Shown here: piece by piece, positions 26,395 to 34,728 of the stretch
Numbering within the stretch: the first letter of the stretch is position 1
Layout: the number at the start of each line of letters is the position of its first letter
NCBI GenBank assembly: GCA_016196825.1
Contig: JACPWY010000050.1
Span: forward strand, 1-49,236
Reading direction: 5' to 3'
Source of the DNA: Deltaproteobacteria bacterium
GTDB lineage: Bacteria; Bdellovibrionota; FAC87; UBA2466
DNA length: 49,236 nt
Program-made: the position numbers and the translations under genes
The notes under the pieces: model-generated
The model's input: only the letters and a program-made list of their open reading frames with translations
The model's database searches: none
Told to the model about the DNA's origin: nothing

Positions 26395-26995
26395 ACAACA
26401 AGAAAACCCCGGCGCGCTCGGAAATCTGATCGAAGCCCTCAAACAATTGCCGGGTATTGGTGAAAAGACAGCGACACGGCTCGCCTATTTTGTGTTGCGG
26501 CAGCCCGTAACAGTGGCCCAGTCCATTGCCGAGAGCTTGATCGCCGCCCGCGAGCAGCTCCATACCTGCCATGATTGTTGCAACTTCACCGAGACCGAAG
26601 TCTGCCCGATCTGCTCCGATCCCAGTCGACAGGAGTCGATTGTGTGTGTCGTGGAACAGCCGTCCGATCTCGCGGCCTTTGAGAAAAGCCGCCACTACCA
26701 AGGGAAGTACCACGTGCTGCATGGCATCCTTTCGCCGCTCGATGGTGTCGACGAGAGCAAGCTGAAGGTGAAGGAATTAATAGAGCGCGTTAAGTCAGGG
26801 AAGGTGCAGGAGGTGGTCCTGGCCACCAACCCCACGGTCGAGGGCGACACAACTGCGTTGTATATTGCCCGCCTCATCAAATACAATGGAATCAAGGTCA
26901 GTCGAATTGCGCACGGCATTCCAGTGGGCTCCGAGATCGAATATCTGGATGGCGCCACACTGAGTAAGGCCCTGCAAAACCGGGTCACTCTTTAA
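26387..26995 (+). CDS. recR: recombination protein RecR
   Basis: A 202-aa protein with the helix-hairpin-helix IEALKQLPGIGEKTATRLAY, the four-cysteine zinc finger CHDCCNFTETEVCPICSD, and a Toprim domain (IVCVVEQPSDLAAFEKS ... ATNPTVEGDTTALYI). It acts with RecF/RecO in loading RecA at gaps. The start overlaps the dnaX 3' end, indicating co-transcription and coupled translation. Confidence 0.95.
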   Translation: MAKQQENPGALGNLIEALKQLPGIGEKTATRLAYFVLRQPVTVAQSIAESLIAAREQLHTCHDCCNFTETEVCPICSDPSRQESIVCVVEQPSDLAAFEKSRHYQGKYHVLHGILSPLDGVDESKLKVKELIERVKSGKVQEVVLATNPTVEGDTTALYIARLIKYNGIKVSRIAHGIPVGSEIEYLDGATLSKALQNRVTL

Positions 26996-26998
26996 ACA

Positions 26999-27580
26999 AT
27001 GAGCTTCATCAACTACGCGGCCAAAGAGCTCAACTGCAAGATCATCTACTACGGCCCCGGGCTTGGAGGAAAAACGACCAACCTCCAATATATTTTTAAT
27101 CAAACGCGCGCCGAAGATAAGGGCCGGCTCATCACCCACCCCGGCGAAACCGAACGCACGCTCTTCTTCGATTTTCTCCCGCTCAACATCGGCGAGATCA
27201 AAGGCTTTAAGACCCGCTTTCATCTCTACTCCGTGCCGGGCCAGCGCTACTATGATGCGAGCCGAAAGATTGTGTTGCGCGGCGTGGACGGCATCGTCTT
27301 CGTGGCGGACTCCAATGTGGATCGCATGGAGGAAAACCTTGAGAGCTTGAGGGCCCTCGATGCGAACCTTCGCGAACAGGGTTACGACCTCCGCAAGATT
27401 CCGTTTGTCTTTCAATACAACAAACGCGACACCCTCAACCCGATTCCGGTGAACGTGCTCCGCAACCAGCTCAACTCCTTCGGCGCCGAGGAATTCGAAG
27501 CGGTCGCCACCGAAGGCAACGGCGTCTTCGCCACGCTCAAAGGGATCTCCATGAAGGTCCTCCACGCCATGCGGAATTAG
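26999..27580 (+). CDS. mglA: MglA-type Ras-like GTPase
   Basis: A 193-aa small GTPase controlling cell polarity and gliding or twitching motility. The P-loop GPGLGGKTT is at 19-27, and Thr replaces the usual Asp as in the bacterial MglA group. The switch region HPGETERTLFFDFLP, VPGQRYYDASRK (G3), and the FQYNKRD base-recognition motif (G4, NKxD) are all present. It starts 4 nt after recR and is probably in the same operon. No mglB-like GAP gene is next to it. This gene is the best lineage marker in the window. Confidence 0.93.
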   Translation: MSFINYAAKELNCKIIYYGPGLGGKTTNLQYIFNQTRAEDKGRLITHPGETERTLFFDFLPLNIGEIKGFKTRFHLYSVPGQRYYDASRKIVLRGVDGIVFVADSNVDRMEENLESLRALDANLREQGYDLRKIPFVFQYNKRDTLNPIPVNVLRNQLNSFGAEEFEAVATEGNGVFATLKGISMKVLHAMRN

Positions 27581-27680
27581 CTGGCCTTTACTCTCCGCAA
27601 ATGGAGCTTTTCAACTGCCCCAGCCTTTGCCAAAATGACCCCCGTTCCCGGGTAGCTCAGTTGGTAGAGCAGGTGGCTGT

Positions 27681-27926
27681 GAAAACGCAGCTTTCCGCTG
27701 AAAGGCGGATTGAAAAATCGGGTGAATTCAGGGAAGCCCAACCTTTCGAAAGAAAGGCGGGTAATCCTGAGCGAAGTCTGGCGAAGCGCAACAAAGTAGT
27801 CAGAAACGTGCAGAGACTAGGGGATGAGAAGCGCCTCAATAAGCCCCATCAGCGCCCGACGCCCTATTGTGAAAACAACGGGCGATGAGATAGTCCAGCC
27901 CTCATGGATGACATGAGGAATCGCTG
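27681..27926 (+). ncRNA. group I self-splicing intron in tRNA-Asn
   Basis: 246 nt with the conserved group I elements in order: P (GAATTCAGGGAA, 27724-27735), Q (AATCCTGAGC, 27763-27772), R (GTGCAGAGACTAG, 27808-27820) and S (GAGATAGTCC, 27887-27896). P1 forms between exon GCTGT (27676-27680) and the internal guide GCAGC (27687-27691), with the usual U-G wobble at the splice site. The intron ends in G. There is no homing endonuclease ORF. The compact size resembles the ribozymes in cyanobacterial and proteobacterial tRNA-Leu, tRNA-Arg and tRNA-Ile genes. Confidence 0.92.
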
Positions 27927-27947
27927 TAACCACCCTGTCGGGGGTTC

Positions 27948-27967
27948 GAGTCCCTCCCCGGGAGCCA
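27948..27967 (+). other. attL of island 1 (3' end of tRNA-Asn)
   Basis: GAGTCCCTCCCCGGGAGCCA, the T-arm 3' strand to CCA of the tRNA, is repeated exactly at 35300-35319. An integrase gene begins 125 nt downstream. Confidence 0.8.
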
Positions 27968-28009
27968 TGCCGCTCCTATATTCTTGGGATATTAACACCT
28001 TAATTTTTT

Positions 28010-28060
28010 AACCCGGACAGGATCCTGTCCGGGTTGTCGTAAATATTTTGCGCCGGACAG
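28010..28060. promoter_or_regulatory. 26-bp perfect palindrome and an additional half-site at the island's left end
   Basis: AACCCGGACAG joins GATC and CTGTCCGGGTT to make a perfect 26-bp palindrome (28010-28035). A further GCCGGACAG half-site lies at 28052-28060, just upstream of the integrase gene. The same CTGTCCGGGTT occurs at 35287-35297, directly beside attR. Its positions at both ends suggest integrase arm-type or directionality-factor sites, or an int operator. A terminator is less likely because the T-run precedes rather than follows the stem. Confidence 0.5.
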
Positions 28061-28091
28061 CCGAAAACTCTTTGAACGAGGAGATCTGAGT

Positions 28092-29243
28092 ATGGGCTAC
28101 CGCGTGCAACGCATTCCGGATGGAAAAGCATGGCGTCTTCTGATGGAGACCTATCCAGACGGAAGAACAAAGACGCAACATGTAAGAATTGAGAACTGGC
28201 CCCCCGGCTTCAAGAAGGAGCTGACCTTCGACCAGGCCAGGGCCCTCGCCAAAGAATACAACTCAAAAGATCGGATCTTAAAACAGCAGATCCGGATCCA
28301 CGCCATCGAGCAGCGCCTCGACCAGGAGGATCTGGTTGAGTGCGCGTACCTGCCCCAGGAACTTGTGGCTGAATTTGAAAACAAGGTCCTCGTAAACAAA
28401 TTCGGCGAGGACAACTACAAGAGAAAATCGTGCGCCTGGCGCGCGGCCAAGCGGATCATCCGAGAGATCAAGATGGATCCGTCGGACTGGTTTCTCCAAC
28501 GGGAACCGATCTATCGCTATTTCAAAAAACACGCGTTCAGCGTCGACTATTGCCTCAGGATCCTGAAAATGATGAATCTTTGGGGACACATTTATTGCCG
28601 TAAGAACGGAACGGCCTGGACAAAGATCGATCCGCCGGCGGGAGAATTCCGCCGGGCGATCGAAGATGCCTTCTTCGATGAAAAGCCTTCGGGATTCAAG
28701 TCCGACATTCTGCGTCCCCAAGACCTCTCCGATCTCAAACAACGAATGCAAGAACACCACTACCAATGGACCTACATTTCGTTTTGGTTCGGACTCAGAC
28801 CTGAAGAGGTTGATTTGCTGCACAATCCGTCGCAAGAGCGAGAGGCCAAGTGGTTTGTGGATGAAAGCGAGAAAGGGAAAGCTCTCATCGTCTATCAACC
28901 AAAGCTCAGAAAGATTCGCAAACGCGACCGTTACAAGAGGATCCCCATCCTCTGCAAAGACCAGGAGCTGGCACTCAAGATGATCCGAGAGGGAAACTTT
29001 AGGCGGCCGTCTTTGATGACGGTGAAACGGCACTATCCGGAAGGCGCTACCCTCTACGCCGGCCGCCATGGATTTGCCAGCCATATGGAAAAGATGAAAC
29101 ACGATATTCACGTTGTATCGCGATGGCTGGGGCACCAGAAGTTAGAGACGACCGAACGATATTATCGAGACAGGCAGATCGTCCATTTTCCCGATCGTTC
29201 AGAGGAAGAGATGATCCTGGAAAATGTGAAGAGGGCGGGGTAG
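28092..29243 (+). CDS. int: tyrosine recombinase (integrase) of island 1
   Basis: A 383-aa integrase with an N-terminal arm-binding-like region, a helical core-binding domain (about 100-200), and a C-terminal catalytic domain. Box I is FWFGLRPEEVDLL (catalytic Arg). Box II is YAGRHGFASHM, where the first position of the usual HxxR is Tyr. The final box is VSRWLGHQKLETTERYY (His and nucleophilic Tyr). The ATG at 28092 has GAGGAG about 8 nt upstream. It is a clear homologue of the integrase at 35412, sharing start (YRVQ), middle (AWRAAKR) and catalytic motifs. It is expected to recombine at the tRNA-Asn 3' end. Confidence 0.85.
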   Translation: MGYRVQRIPDGKAWRLLMETYPDGRTKTQHVRIENWPPGFKKELTFDQARALAKEYNSKDRILKQQIRIHAIEQRLDQEDLVECAYLPQELVAEFENKVLVNKFGEDNYKRKSCAWRAAKRIIREIKMDPSDWFLQREPIYRYFKKHAFSVDYCLRILKMMNLWGHIYCRKNGTAWTKIDPPAGEFRRAIEDAFFDEKPSGFKSDILRPQDLSDLKQRMQEHHYQWTYISFWFGLRPEEVDLLHNPSQEREAKWFVDESEKGKALIVYQPKLRKIRKRDRYKRIPILCKDQELALKMIREGNFRRPSLMTVKRHYPEGATLYAGRHGFASHMEKMKHDIHVVSRWLGHQKLETTERYYRDRQIVHFPDRSEEEMILENVKRAG

Positions 29244-29251
29244 AGGGCTCT

Positions 29252-29908
29252 ATGTTTGTAAGGGCTCAGGAAAAGGATAAGCGCAACGTAGTTTACTGGA
29301 ACGAGGATGGCTCGAGCGTGACCTACTCCGGAGGAAACCGCCCTTTGCGCAACCAAAATCCAGGGAACATGGGGGCTGGTCCGTGGGCGAATCGCCATGG
29401 GGCCATAGGAAAGGCCGGGGGATTTGCGGTTTTTCCCAACTATGAAGTGGGCAGAGCGGCCATATTTTCTCGCCTCCAAAGCCCAGACTTTGTCAGCCAG
29501 TCAATCTGGGATGCTATTCCACACTATGCTCCCGCCAAAGAAAACGACGTCGCTTGGTACCGCAAGTTGGTGAAACAAGCTACCGGACTCGATCTCCAAC
29601 GAAAGATCAAAGACCTCACCAAGAGTGAACTGGAAAGCCTGGTCAATGCCATCGAGAGAGCCGAGGGAAAGTTTGAGCCGGGCCAGATCATTCCCAGTAA
29701 GACTAAGAAAAGGGTCTCCGCCCTGAAGAAAAATAAGAAGGGGCAAACGATTGCCTATTTTGTGGAGGGAATGGGTTGGCTAACAAAGGGTCAAGCGATC
29801 GCACTTGTTCGCCAAGGTGAAGTGGATGCTGTGATCGCCCGTTCCAGTTCGGGCACGATCTATTTGCGAACACGGCCCGATGAAACAACGGCAAACAATC
29901 TCACTTGA
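29252..29908 (+). CDS. phage structural protein P5-like muralytic-domain protein
   Basis: A 218-aa protein. Residues about 28-115 (RNQNPGNMGAG, then HGAIGKAGGFAVFPNYEVGR and IPHYAPAKENDVAWYRKLV) match the pattern of the phage P5/lysozyme-like domain found in phage structural and muralytic proteins. The rest has a Lys-rich linker and a C-terminal region of unknown fold. The ATG at 29252 follows AGAGGG at good spacing. A longer frame overlaps the integrase and is rejected. No signal peptide is visible, so export would need another route. Confidence 0.6.
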   Translation: MFVRAQEKDKRNVVYWNEDGSSVTYSGGNRPLRNQNPGNMGAGPWANRHGAIGKAGGFAVFPNYEVGRAAIFSRLQSPDFVSQSIWDAIPHYAPAKENDVAWYRKLVKQATGLDLQRKIKDLTKSELESLVNAIERAEGKFEPGQIIPSKTKKRVSALKKNKKGQTIAYFVEGMGWLTKGQAIALVRQGEVDAVIARSSSGTIYLRTRPDETTANNLT

Positions 29909-30383
29909 GAAACCGTGCCCACAGGTCTGGGTAGTCCGGTTTAGAATGAAGCATCGCCATCAAACCCATCGGGGTTGAATCTTCCGGCCCCACCTTTTTC
30001 TGGGGATTAGCCCGATATTTCTTCAACAGTGCCGCCCATTTTTCATTAACTCGTTTGTTGTTATGGGGCCACTTATCAACAACTGTAAGAATCATGGAGC
30101 CCAGGGCGCCTCCCGAACTGGGATCCGCGCCTCGCTTCAAAAGATCCTCGGCCACAGCAAGGCAGTTGTGAACATAGGCGGCGTAGAGACCGTTCCACTG
30201 GGCCGCGTGAAAATATTCGCCTTCATTGGGTTCAGCCTTGGAAGTCGCGGCTGCCAGTGTCTTGCAAGACTTACAGGCTTGGAAATTACCGGAGTAACAC
30301 TCTATGGGCTCCTCAGACGGTTTTGACCGAGCGGAAGCGATTGAGGAGACCAGAACAAGAATGCAGATTGCACTTCGCATCAT
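29901..30383 (-). CDS. small exported protein with ankyrin-like segment
   Basis: About 160 aa starting at tandem ATGs (30383/30380), with a signal peptide (RSAICILVLVSSIASARS). A Cys-containing region (IECYSGNFQACKSCK) is followed by an ankyrin-like helix pair (AVAEDLLKRGADPSSGG). Convergent with the P5-like gene (8-nt overlap) and divergent from the DprA-like gene. Not recognised further. Confidence 0.55.
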   Translation of the reverse strand: MMRSAICILVLVSSIASARSKPSEEPIECYSGNFQACKSCKTLAAATSKAEPNEGEYFHAAQWNGLYAAYVHNCLAVAEDLLKRGADPSSGGALGSMILTVVDKWPHNNKRVNEKWAALLKKYRANPQKKVGPEDSTPMGLMAMLHSKPDYPDLWARFLK

Positions 30384-30446
30384 TAGGCGGCCCCGGGCTT
30401 TTCCTTTAATCAGGGAAGGGTTTGAGCTAGATTCGGGAGGCAGCAT

Positions 30447-31178
30447 ATGGAAAGTACAGCACAACCGAACCTATTTGTGAACAGCCCGATGACGGAAACA
30501 AAACGAAAGGCCGAGTCATTTGATGACTATTTAAAATCGAATGATGCCCGTCTTGTTTCTCAGGATATCATGGATAAACTGGTCAATGGCTACTCGAAGG
30601 AGTTTCCGCAGGTTTTCTACAGAGGAGACATCTCGCTGCTAGATAGGGCCTCGGTCTCTGTTGTCGGCACTCGGACACCATCCGAACTGGGAAAGACGAG
30701 AGCGTCCAAAATCGCCTCGCTCCTTGTTCAATTGGGTTATGTCGTGACCTCGGGGCTTGCTAAGGGGATCGATGCGGTTGCCCACAAGACCGCCCTTGAT
30801 AAACAAGGAAAGACCATCGCCATATTAGGAACTCCAATTCACAAAATTTATCCGGCGGAAAACAAGGCGCTCGCTGATCAGATCGCTAAGAACGGCCTGA
30901 TGCTATCCCCCTCTCTTCCCCATGAAGAGTCGGGAAAATATCTCTTTCCGCGAAGAAATCGACTGATGGCATTGCTGTCAGTGGGAACTATTATTATTGA
31001 AGCTGGTCCAACTTCGGGAGTGGTGCACCAGGCGGCGGAGTGTTTGCGGCAAAAGCGAAAATTGATCTTCTTGAAGTCGTTGGCTGAAGACAAAAGACTG
31101 CCTTGGGTGGATGGTTTTCTAAAGAGTGGCGCAAAGATCCTGGAACATCCTGATCAGCTCCGGGAGCTCCTGGCTTGA
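30447..31178 (+). CDS. DprA/Smf-like Rossmann protein (ShosA-like)
   Basis: A 243-aa protein with the DprA core: VSVVGTRTPSELGKTRASKIA, VVTSGLAKGIDAVAHKTAL, KTIAILGTPIHKIYPAENKAL, FPRRNRLMALLSVGTIIIEAG and TSGVVHQAAECL. Canonical DprA proteins are longer, with extra N- and C-terminal domains, and act in natural transformation. This short form is coupled (4-nt overlap) to a phosphoribosyltransferase gene. That is the domain pair of the ShosTA toxin-antitoxin phage-defence module, in which the DprA-like partner is the antitoxin (from memory of the literature). GGGAGG lies 7 nt before the ATG. Confidence 0.8.
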   Translation: MESTAQPNLFVNSPMTETKRKAESFDDYLKSNDARLVSQDIMDKLVNGYSKEFPQVFYRGDISLLDRASVSVVGTRTPSELGKTRASKIASLLVQLGYVVTSGLAKGIDAVAHKTALDKQGKTIAILGTPIHKIYPAENKALADQIAKNGLMLSPSLPHEESGKYLFPRRNRLMALLSVGTIIIEAGPTSGVVHQAAECLRQKRKLIFLKSLAEDKRLPWVDGFLKSGAKILEHPDQLRELLA

Positions 31179-31852
31179 GTCTTTCCATCCCTGGGTTTCC
31201 TCATGCGAAATTTGATGAACGCTCCGGGTTTGGCTACCTGGTTCATTACTATCCATTCGACGCGGTCAAGAAATCTAACCTGAGTGAGGACCAATGGAGA
31301 AACCAGAGCTATTCGCCGGAGGTTTTGAACTTCAAGACTGGCTACCCCAATTATTTGAGAGTCTTCAAAGCGCCGTTCCTGAAACTAATTGGGCATTCGC
31401 TTCAACAGATAGGAGAAATGAAAGCCCTCCTGGTTCCGATACCGAGCTCGATTGCGTCGGGTGATCCGAAATTCAAAAAGACCCCACGTCAAAAGGGCGA
31501 GCGGCGAAACCGCGATGATCGAAACGCGGTATTCTGCAATGAATTGGCGCGCGGAAATACCCGCCTACGGGTGCTCGATTGCATAGTGAGAGTCGGGGCC
31601 AAGGCGGAAAAGGAAACATGGACAGAGGCTCAACACGCCAAGTCGATGGCGATGAATACTGAGATGAAGTTGCCGCGTGATGATTATTCGGGGGTATTTG
31701 TCCTGATGGATGACGTTGCTACTGGGGGCGGTACCCTCAAAGGCGCGAGGAAAGTCCTGCAAACCGCATTTCCCAATGCCAAAGTGATCATGTTGGTCCT
31801 GGGCCTTTCCCGAGCTCCCAACAAGTTTGAGCCCATCGAGCCACCGAGTTAG
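31175..31852 (+). CDS. phosphoribosyltransferase-domain protein (ShosT-like candidate toxin)
   Basis: A 225-aa protein whose second half carries the PRTase PRPP-binding motif VFVLMDDVATGGGTLKGA (about 172-189), preceded by a ComF-like region (ALLVPIPSS). It starts with TTG overlapping the DprA-like stop, and no in-frame ATG occurs in the N-terminal 80 codons. In the ShosTA pairing the PRTase is the toxic effector. The alternative is a ComF-like competence partner of DprA, but placement on an integrative island favours defence. Confidence 0.75.
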   Translation: MSLSIPGFPHAKFDERSGFGYLVHYYPFDAVKKSNLSEDQWRNQSYSPEVLNFKTGYPNYLRVFKAPFLKLIGHSLQQIGEMKALLVPIPSSIASGDPKFKKTPRQKGERRNRDDRNAVFCNELARGNTRLRVLDCIVRVGAKAEKETWTEAQHAKSMAMNTEMKLPRDDYSGVFVLMDDVATGGGTLKGARKVLQTAFPNAKVIMLVLGLSRAPNKFEPIEPPS

Positions 31853-31979
31853 GAGCGGACCTTTTGGGGCGGCGCCGAAAATTTTCCGCTATCAGACGTT
31901 TGGAAAGGGCAGATGTTCGCTCGGCGTGGGTAATTGACGTGCATAACAGGTCTGCTGGTCCCACCCTGAAGATGACGGA

Positions 31980-32522
31980 TTACTCTGCTGAACTTTCGAT
32001 GGAAACGGTGGGTGGAAGCACGACGCGAAAACCACTACGAAGCTGTTTCAAAGTAACTCGCATTTGGTCATCCCATTCCTTCGGGTATTTGACGTTGATA
32101 CCAGCAAAGTAGTTTTTGCATTCTATTGAGAGCTCCGATAAATCGGAAAGGTGCTCAAACTTATCAAAAGTAATCTTATAGAAAGCAGAGTCTAGAAATA
32201 CCATCCCTGCGCTTCTAAATGGAAGCCGCTCGTCAACTTTTCCGTGGGCGAGAAGTGTCAGAGGTTGCTGCGCCGATAGCAAGCGGTCGTCTTCCGACTC
32301 CAGAAAGGAAACCAGGCAGTAAGACGAAACGTAGTCACTTTTGATCGGCTTAACTAAATCCAGCGAGAAAACGCCAACACCGGGCTTAATATTCTCATCC
32401 TTCTTCAAATAGATTTTCGTTCCCCTTGGAAGAAAAGCTGCCGAAGTCATTTCCGTCACGTGCCCAAAAGAGGCTGGAGAAAGCACCATGAATACGACCC
32501 CTAAAAGGGTTATTTTTGCCAT
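31980..32522 (-). CDS. exported protein of unknown function
   Basis: A 180-aa protein with a signal peptide (MAKITLLGVVFMVLSPASFG). A strand-rich mature region contains two cysteines (SYCLVSF and ECKNYF) that could pair in the periplasm. The ATG at 32522 has GGAGG 7-8 nt upstream, and an earlier in-frame ATG is rejected. Convergent with the DprA/PRTase operon and separated from it by 127 nt, in which I see nothing. No known domain. Confidence 0.6.
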   Translation of the reverse strand: MAKITLLGVVFMVLSPASFGHVTEMTSAAFLPRGTKIYLKKDENIKPGVGVFSLDLVKPIKSDYVSSYCLVSFLESEDDRLLSAQQPLTLLAHGKVDERLPFRSAGMVFLDSAFYKITFDKFEHLSDLSELSIECKNYFAGINVKYPKEWDDQMRVTLKQLRSGFRVVLPPTVSIESSAE

Positions 32523-32947
32523 TTGAATTACCTCCGTTATAGCACTCACAAGTGCGATTTTTTACAAGGACCCTGGATGCCACAACTGACTCCAGAAAGC
32601 ATTTTCTTTTTCAGATTGTGGTTTCGTTTGACGCAACCAGGAATGAACGGCTTGCCTATTCTCAGACCGATTTCCGCTCGGCGACCAGGCACCAGTGGAG
32701 AACATCGGCCGCTCCCAGTCACCCCTGGTTGATAAATTTCCTTCGCGGATCCCCAAGAAATCCAAAACTTTGCGACCCTGCCAAATATTGTCGCTAGAAT
32801 CGATTCCGCCCCTCATGATAAAACTCCGATCCCCTACAAAAAGCCTTTAAAAAGGTCCTGGTACGAAGTGAAGGGTTTCAGCGGTGTTGCCGACGATCGT
32901 TACAGGAAATCATTGTTCTTTTTGGTGGGGTCCCGGATCCCGCCCGT
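32523..32947. other. 425-nt region without a supported gene
   Basis: Several overlapping frames exist on both strands (up to 84 codons) but none has a ribosome-binding site or a recognisable product. The right end holds a GC-rich near-palindrome around 32928-32944 (GGGGTCCCGGATCCCG). It probably carries the divergent promoters for the exported protein and the replication-relaxation-like gene. Confidence 0.4.
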
Positions 32948-33877
32948 TTGACTATTTATGGCTATGGCTCCGTGGACAGATTCGATATCGGAAAGGACGT
33001 TGTTTTGTCGAATGACAACTTATACAGCGATGCTCTCCAAACAGAGACTTCTCTTCCCATTGCCTCCAGGGTACCTCTCACACCCGTTAGAAAGGCCCCA
33101 GCCTTCCGTCTGACCCCAAGGGACTACCAAATCCTCCGGTTCCTACTGGAGCAGAAATTTGCGCCTTTGGAGGCCCTTTATTTTGCGTTCTTTGACCAAC
33201 GTCCGAACCCAACCGACCCTATCCCCGAGAATTTCGCGGTGGTTCGCCAGCGCATGGGAACCCTCAAGCGCGCAGGCTTAGTCAAGACCCAGAAGGTTTA
33301 CTCCGAATCCAAATCCCTCTTTTTACTTTCGGACCTCGGCTGGAAGGTCCTGAGCTCCCGTTTTCCGAACGCCGTTTTCGGCCCAGCCGTTCGGGTGGTC
33401 GACTTCCGTAATTACGACCATGATTTTAGGGTCACGATCTGCCGAATCGCTTTGGAGAAGTACAAGAAGGCATCGGCGTGGATCCCCGAACGCAGGATAC
33501 GCATAGAGGGGTATGAACAACCTAACGCATGTTACCGCCTCCCCGATACCATCATCCCGGACGCGATTTTCACCAACAGCAAAGGCGAGCGCATTGCCCT
33601 TGAAGTCGAAGCGAGCGTTAGAAAGAAGAGCCGCTTTCGATTCAAAATCTCGGAATACTCCCCCCTAATGACTGGGCCTGACCCCTTGATTCACAAGGTG
33701 CTCTTCATTGCCTGCTCCGATTCCGTGGGAAAGGACCTGGCCGAGCTCCTCAAGGGAGAGAAGAATTTCATCCTGGAAACCTACAGCCATTTCGTAAAGG
33801 GTCTCTATGTTTCAAGCGGGGAATCCGCGCTCAACCTAGTTCCTCAGGGCGGGGAAGTTATGGGAGGTGGGGAATGA
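32948..33877 (+). CDS. replication-relaxation-like protein (winged helix + PD-(D/E)xK-like)
   Basis: A protein of about 309 aa. An N-terminal winged helix (LTPRDYQILRFLLEQKFAP ... MGTLKRAGLVKTQK) is followed by a region with LPDTIIPDAIF and RIALEVEASVRKKSR. This matches the Asp...ExE-type core seen in plasmid replication-relaxation proteins. The protein at 48321-49100 has the same layout (YKLPDGAF ... VALEVEISKKSKSR) and is a paralogue. The TTG start is uncertain, with GTG or TTG alternatives within 30 codons. It overlaps the next gene by ATGA. Likely a mobile-element maintenance or mobilisation protein. Confidence 0.65.
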   Translation: MTIYGYGSVDRFDIGKDVVLSNDNLYSDALQTETSLPIASRVPLTPVRKAPAFRLTPRDYQILRFLLEQKFAPLEALYFAFFDQRPNPTDPIPENFAVVRQRMGTLKRAGLVKTQKVYSESKSLFLLSDLGWKVLSSRFPNAVFGPAVRVVDFRNYDHDFRVTICRIALEKYKKASAWIPERRIRIEGYEQPNACYRLPDTIIPDAIFTNSKGERIALEVEASVRKKSRFRFKISEYSPLMTGPDPLIHKVLFIACSDSVGKDLAELLKGEKNFILETYSHFVKGLYVSSGESALNLVPQGGEVMGGGE

Positions 33878-34725
33878 GTCAACACGATCATGAAATGTCC
33901 GACGGCTTCGCCAACTTTATATTGGCTCTTCTCGCCCTCGGTGTAATCGGGTACTTGATTTTTCTCATCCTCAAATTTGCGGTCACGTTTCTGCTTTCAT
34001 TGATCCCCTTAGTCGTTTTTTATGCATTGCCCTTTGTTATCTTTGCGTTGGTATTCGGGCGATTGTTGTCCTTTCTGTGTATCGCGAAGGGGCAGCAGCT
34101 TCAATATCGTCGGCTTATCATCCTGTTCCCAGTCCTTGGACTTTTAACCTGGGCTGTTGTTGGATTCCCGGTGTCGCACCATCGAGAGACTATCGAAACA
34201 ACGATTCAAAAAGCCGCTACAAAAGAGGTCGATCGGGAAGAAGATTCTGACACTCCGAAAAAGAAGAAGGCAAAGGATACCGTTCAGGTGGTTCGTAAAA
34301 ATGAACGAGTCATCGAGTGGCCAAAGCTAGCCAGTTCTTACTCAAGTGTTGATACCAATACCAACCTGGAGCCGCCAGGTTTTCCGTGGCAGAACTCCCC
34401 CTACGATCGGTTTCATCTTGCGGTCGTCCTATGGCTTTCTCTTATTCTTGGCGTCCCTTTCTTCTTCTGGGCCTCCTGTGAATATGATTGGTTCGAAATC
34501 GAGGAGGCCGTCCGAAAAGCTGCATCGGCACCGCTCCAATCGCGCATTGAGGGACTCGAAGCTAATTTGGCTGGCGTTCGCAGTTCTGAATATGACCTCC
34601 GCCGCTCTCTCAGGGAGAAGGACGAAGAAATAAAGCGACTCCAATCGAGAGACGAGTTCTTGAGCAAAAAGGAAAAAGAGGCCGCCGGAATCACTACGGG
34701 GGTGTTAAATTCCGATGTACTCTAA
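33874..34725 (+). CDS. membrane protein with C-terminal coiled coil
   Basis: A 283-aa protein. Three hydrophobic segments lie in the first ~110 residues, followed by a charged Lys-rich loop (PKKKKAK) and another transmembrane segment near 190-208 (LAVVLWLSLILGVPFFFWAS). A C-terminal coiled coil covers about 220-270. Coupled to the replication-relaxation-like gene (ATGA overlap). No domain recognised. It could be a mobilisation or envelope-anchoring partner of that protein. Confidence 0.65.
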   Translation: MSQHDHEMSDGFANFILALLALGVIGYLIFLILKFAVTFLLSLIPLVVFYALPFVIFALVFGRLLSFLCIAKGQQLQYRRLIILFPVLGLLTWAVVGFPVSHHRETIETTIQKAATKEVDREEDSDTPKKKKAKDTVQVVRKNERVIEWPKLASSYSSVDTNTNLEPPGFPWQNSPYDRFHLAVVLWLSLILGVPFFFWASCEYDWFEIEEAVRKAASAPLQSRIEGLEANLAGVRSSEYDLRRSLREKDEEIKRLQSRDEFLSKKEKEAAGITTGVLNSDVL

Positions 34726-34728
34726 ACT

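Larger units (their letters stand above)
27646..27967 (+). tRNA. tRNA-Asn(GUU), interrupted by a group I intron
   Basis: Exons 27646-27680 (35 nt) and 27927-27967 (41 nt) join to a 76-nt tRNA with encoded CCA. The acceptor stem TCCCGGG/CCCGGGA, the D arm GCTC...GAGC, the anticodon stem GGTGG/CCACC with loop CTGTTAA (anticodon GTT), and the T arm GGGGGTTCGAGTCCCTC all pair. The intron falls between the second and third anticodon bases. Ignoring the intron boundary would give GTG (His), but splicing chemistry supports Asn. The 3' 20 nt serve as an integration site. Confidence 0.9.

Noticed and set aside
27646..27967. tRNA-His(GUG) reading of the interrupted tRNA
   Set aside because: The unspliced 5' half shows CTGTGAA, but the P1 pairing and the terminal G place the splice sites so that the spliced loop is CTGTTAA. 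The overall sequence matches tRNA-Asn.
28010..28035. 26-bp palindrome as a rho-independent terminator for the tRNA
   Set aside because: The T-run lies before the stem on the plus strand and becomes an A-run after it on the minus strand. Its repetition beside attR fits a binding site better.
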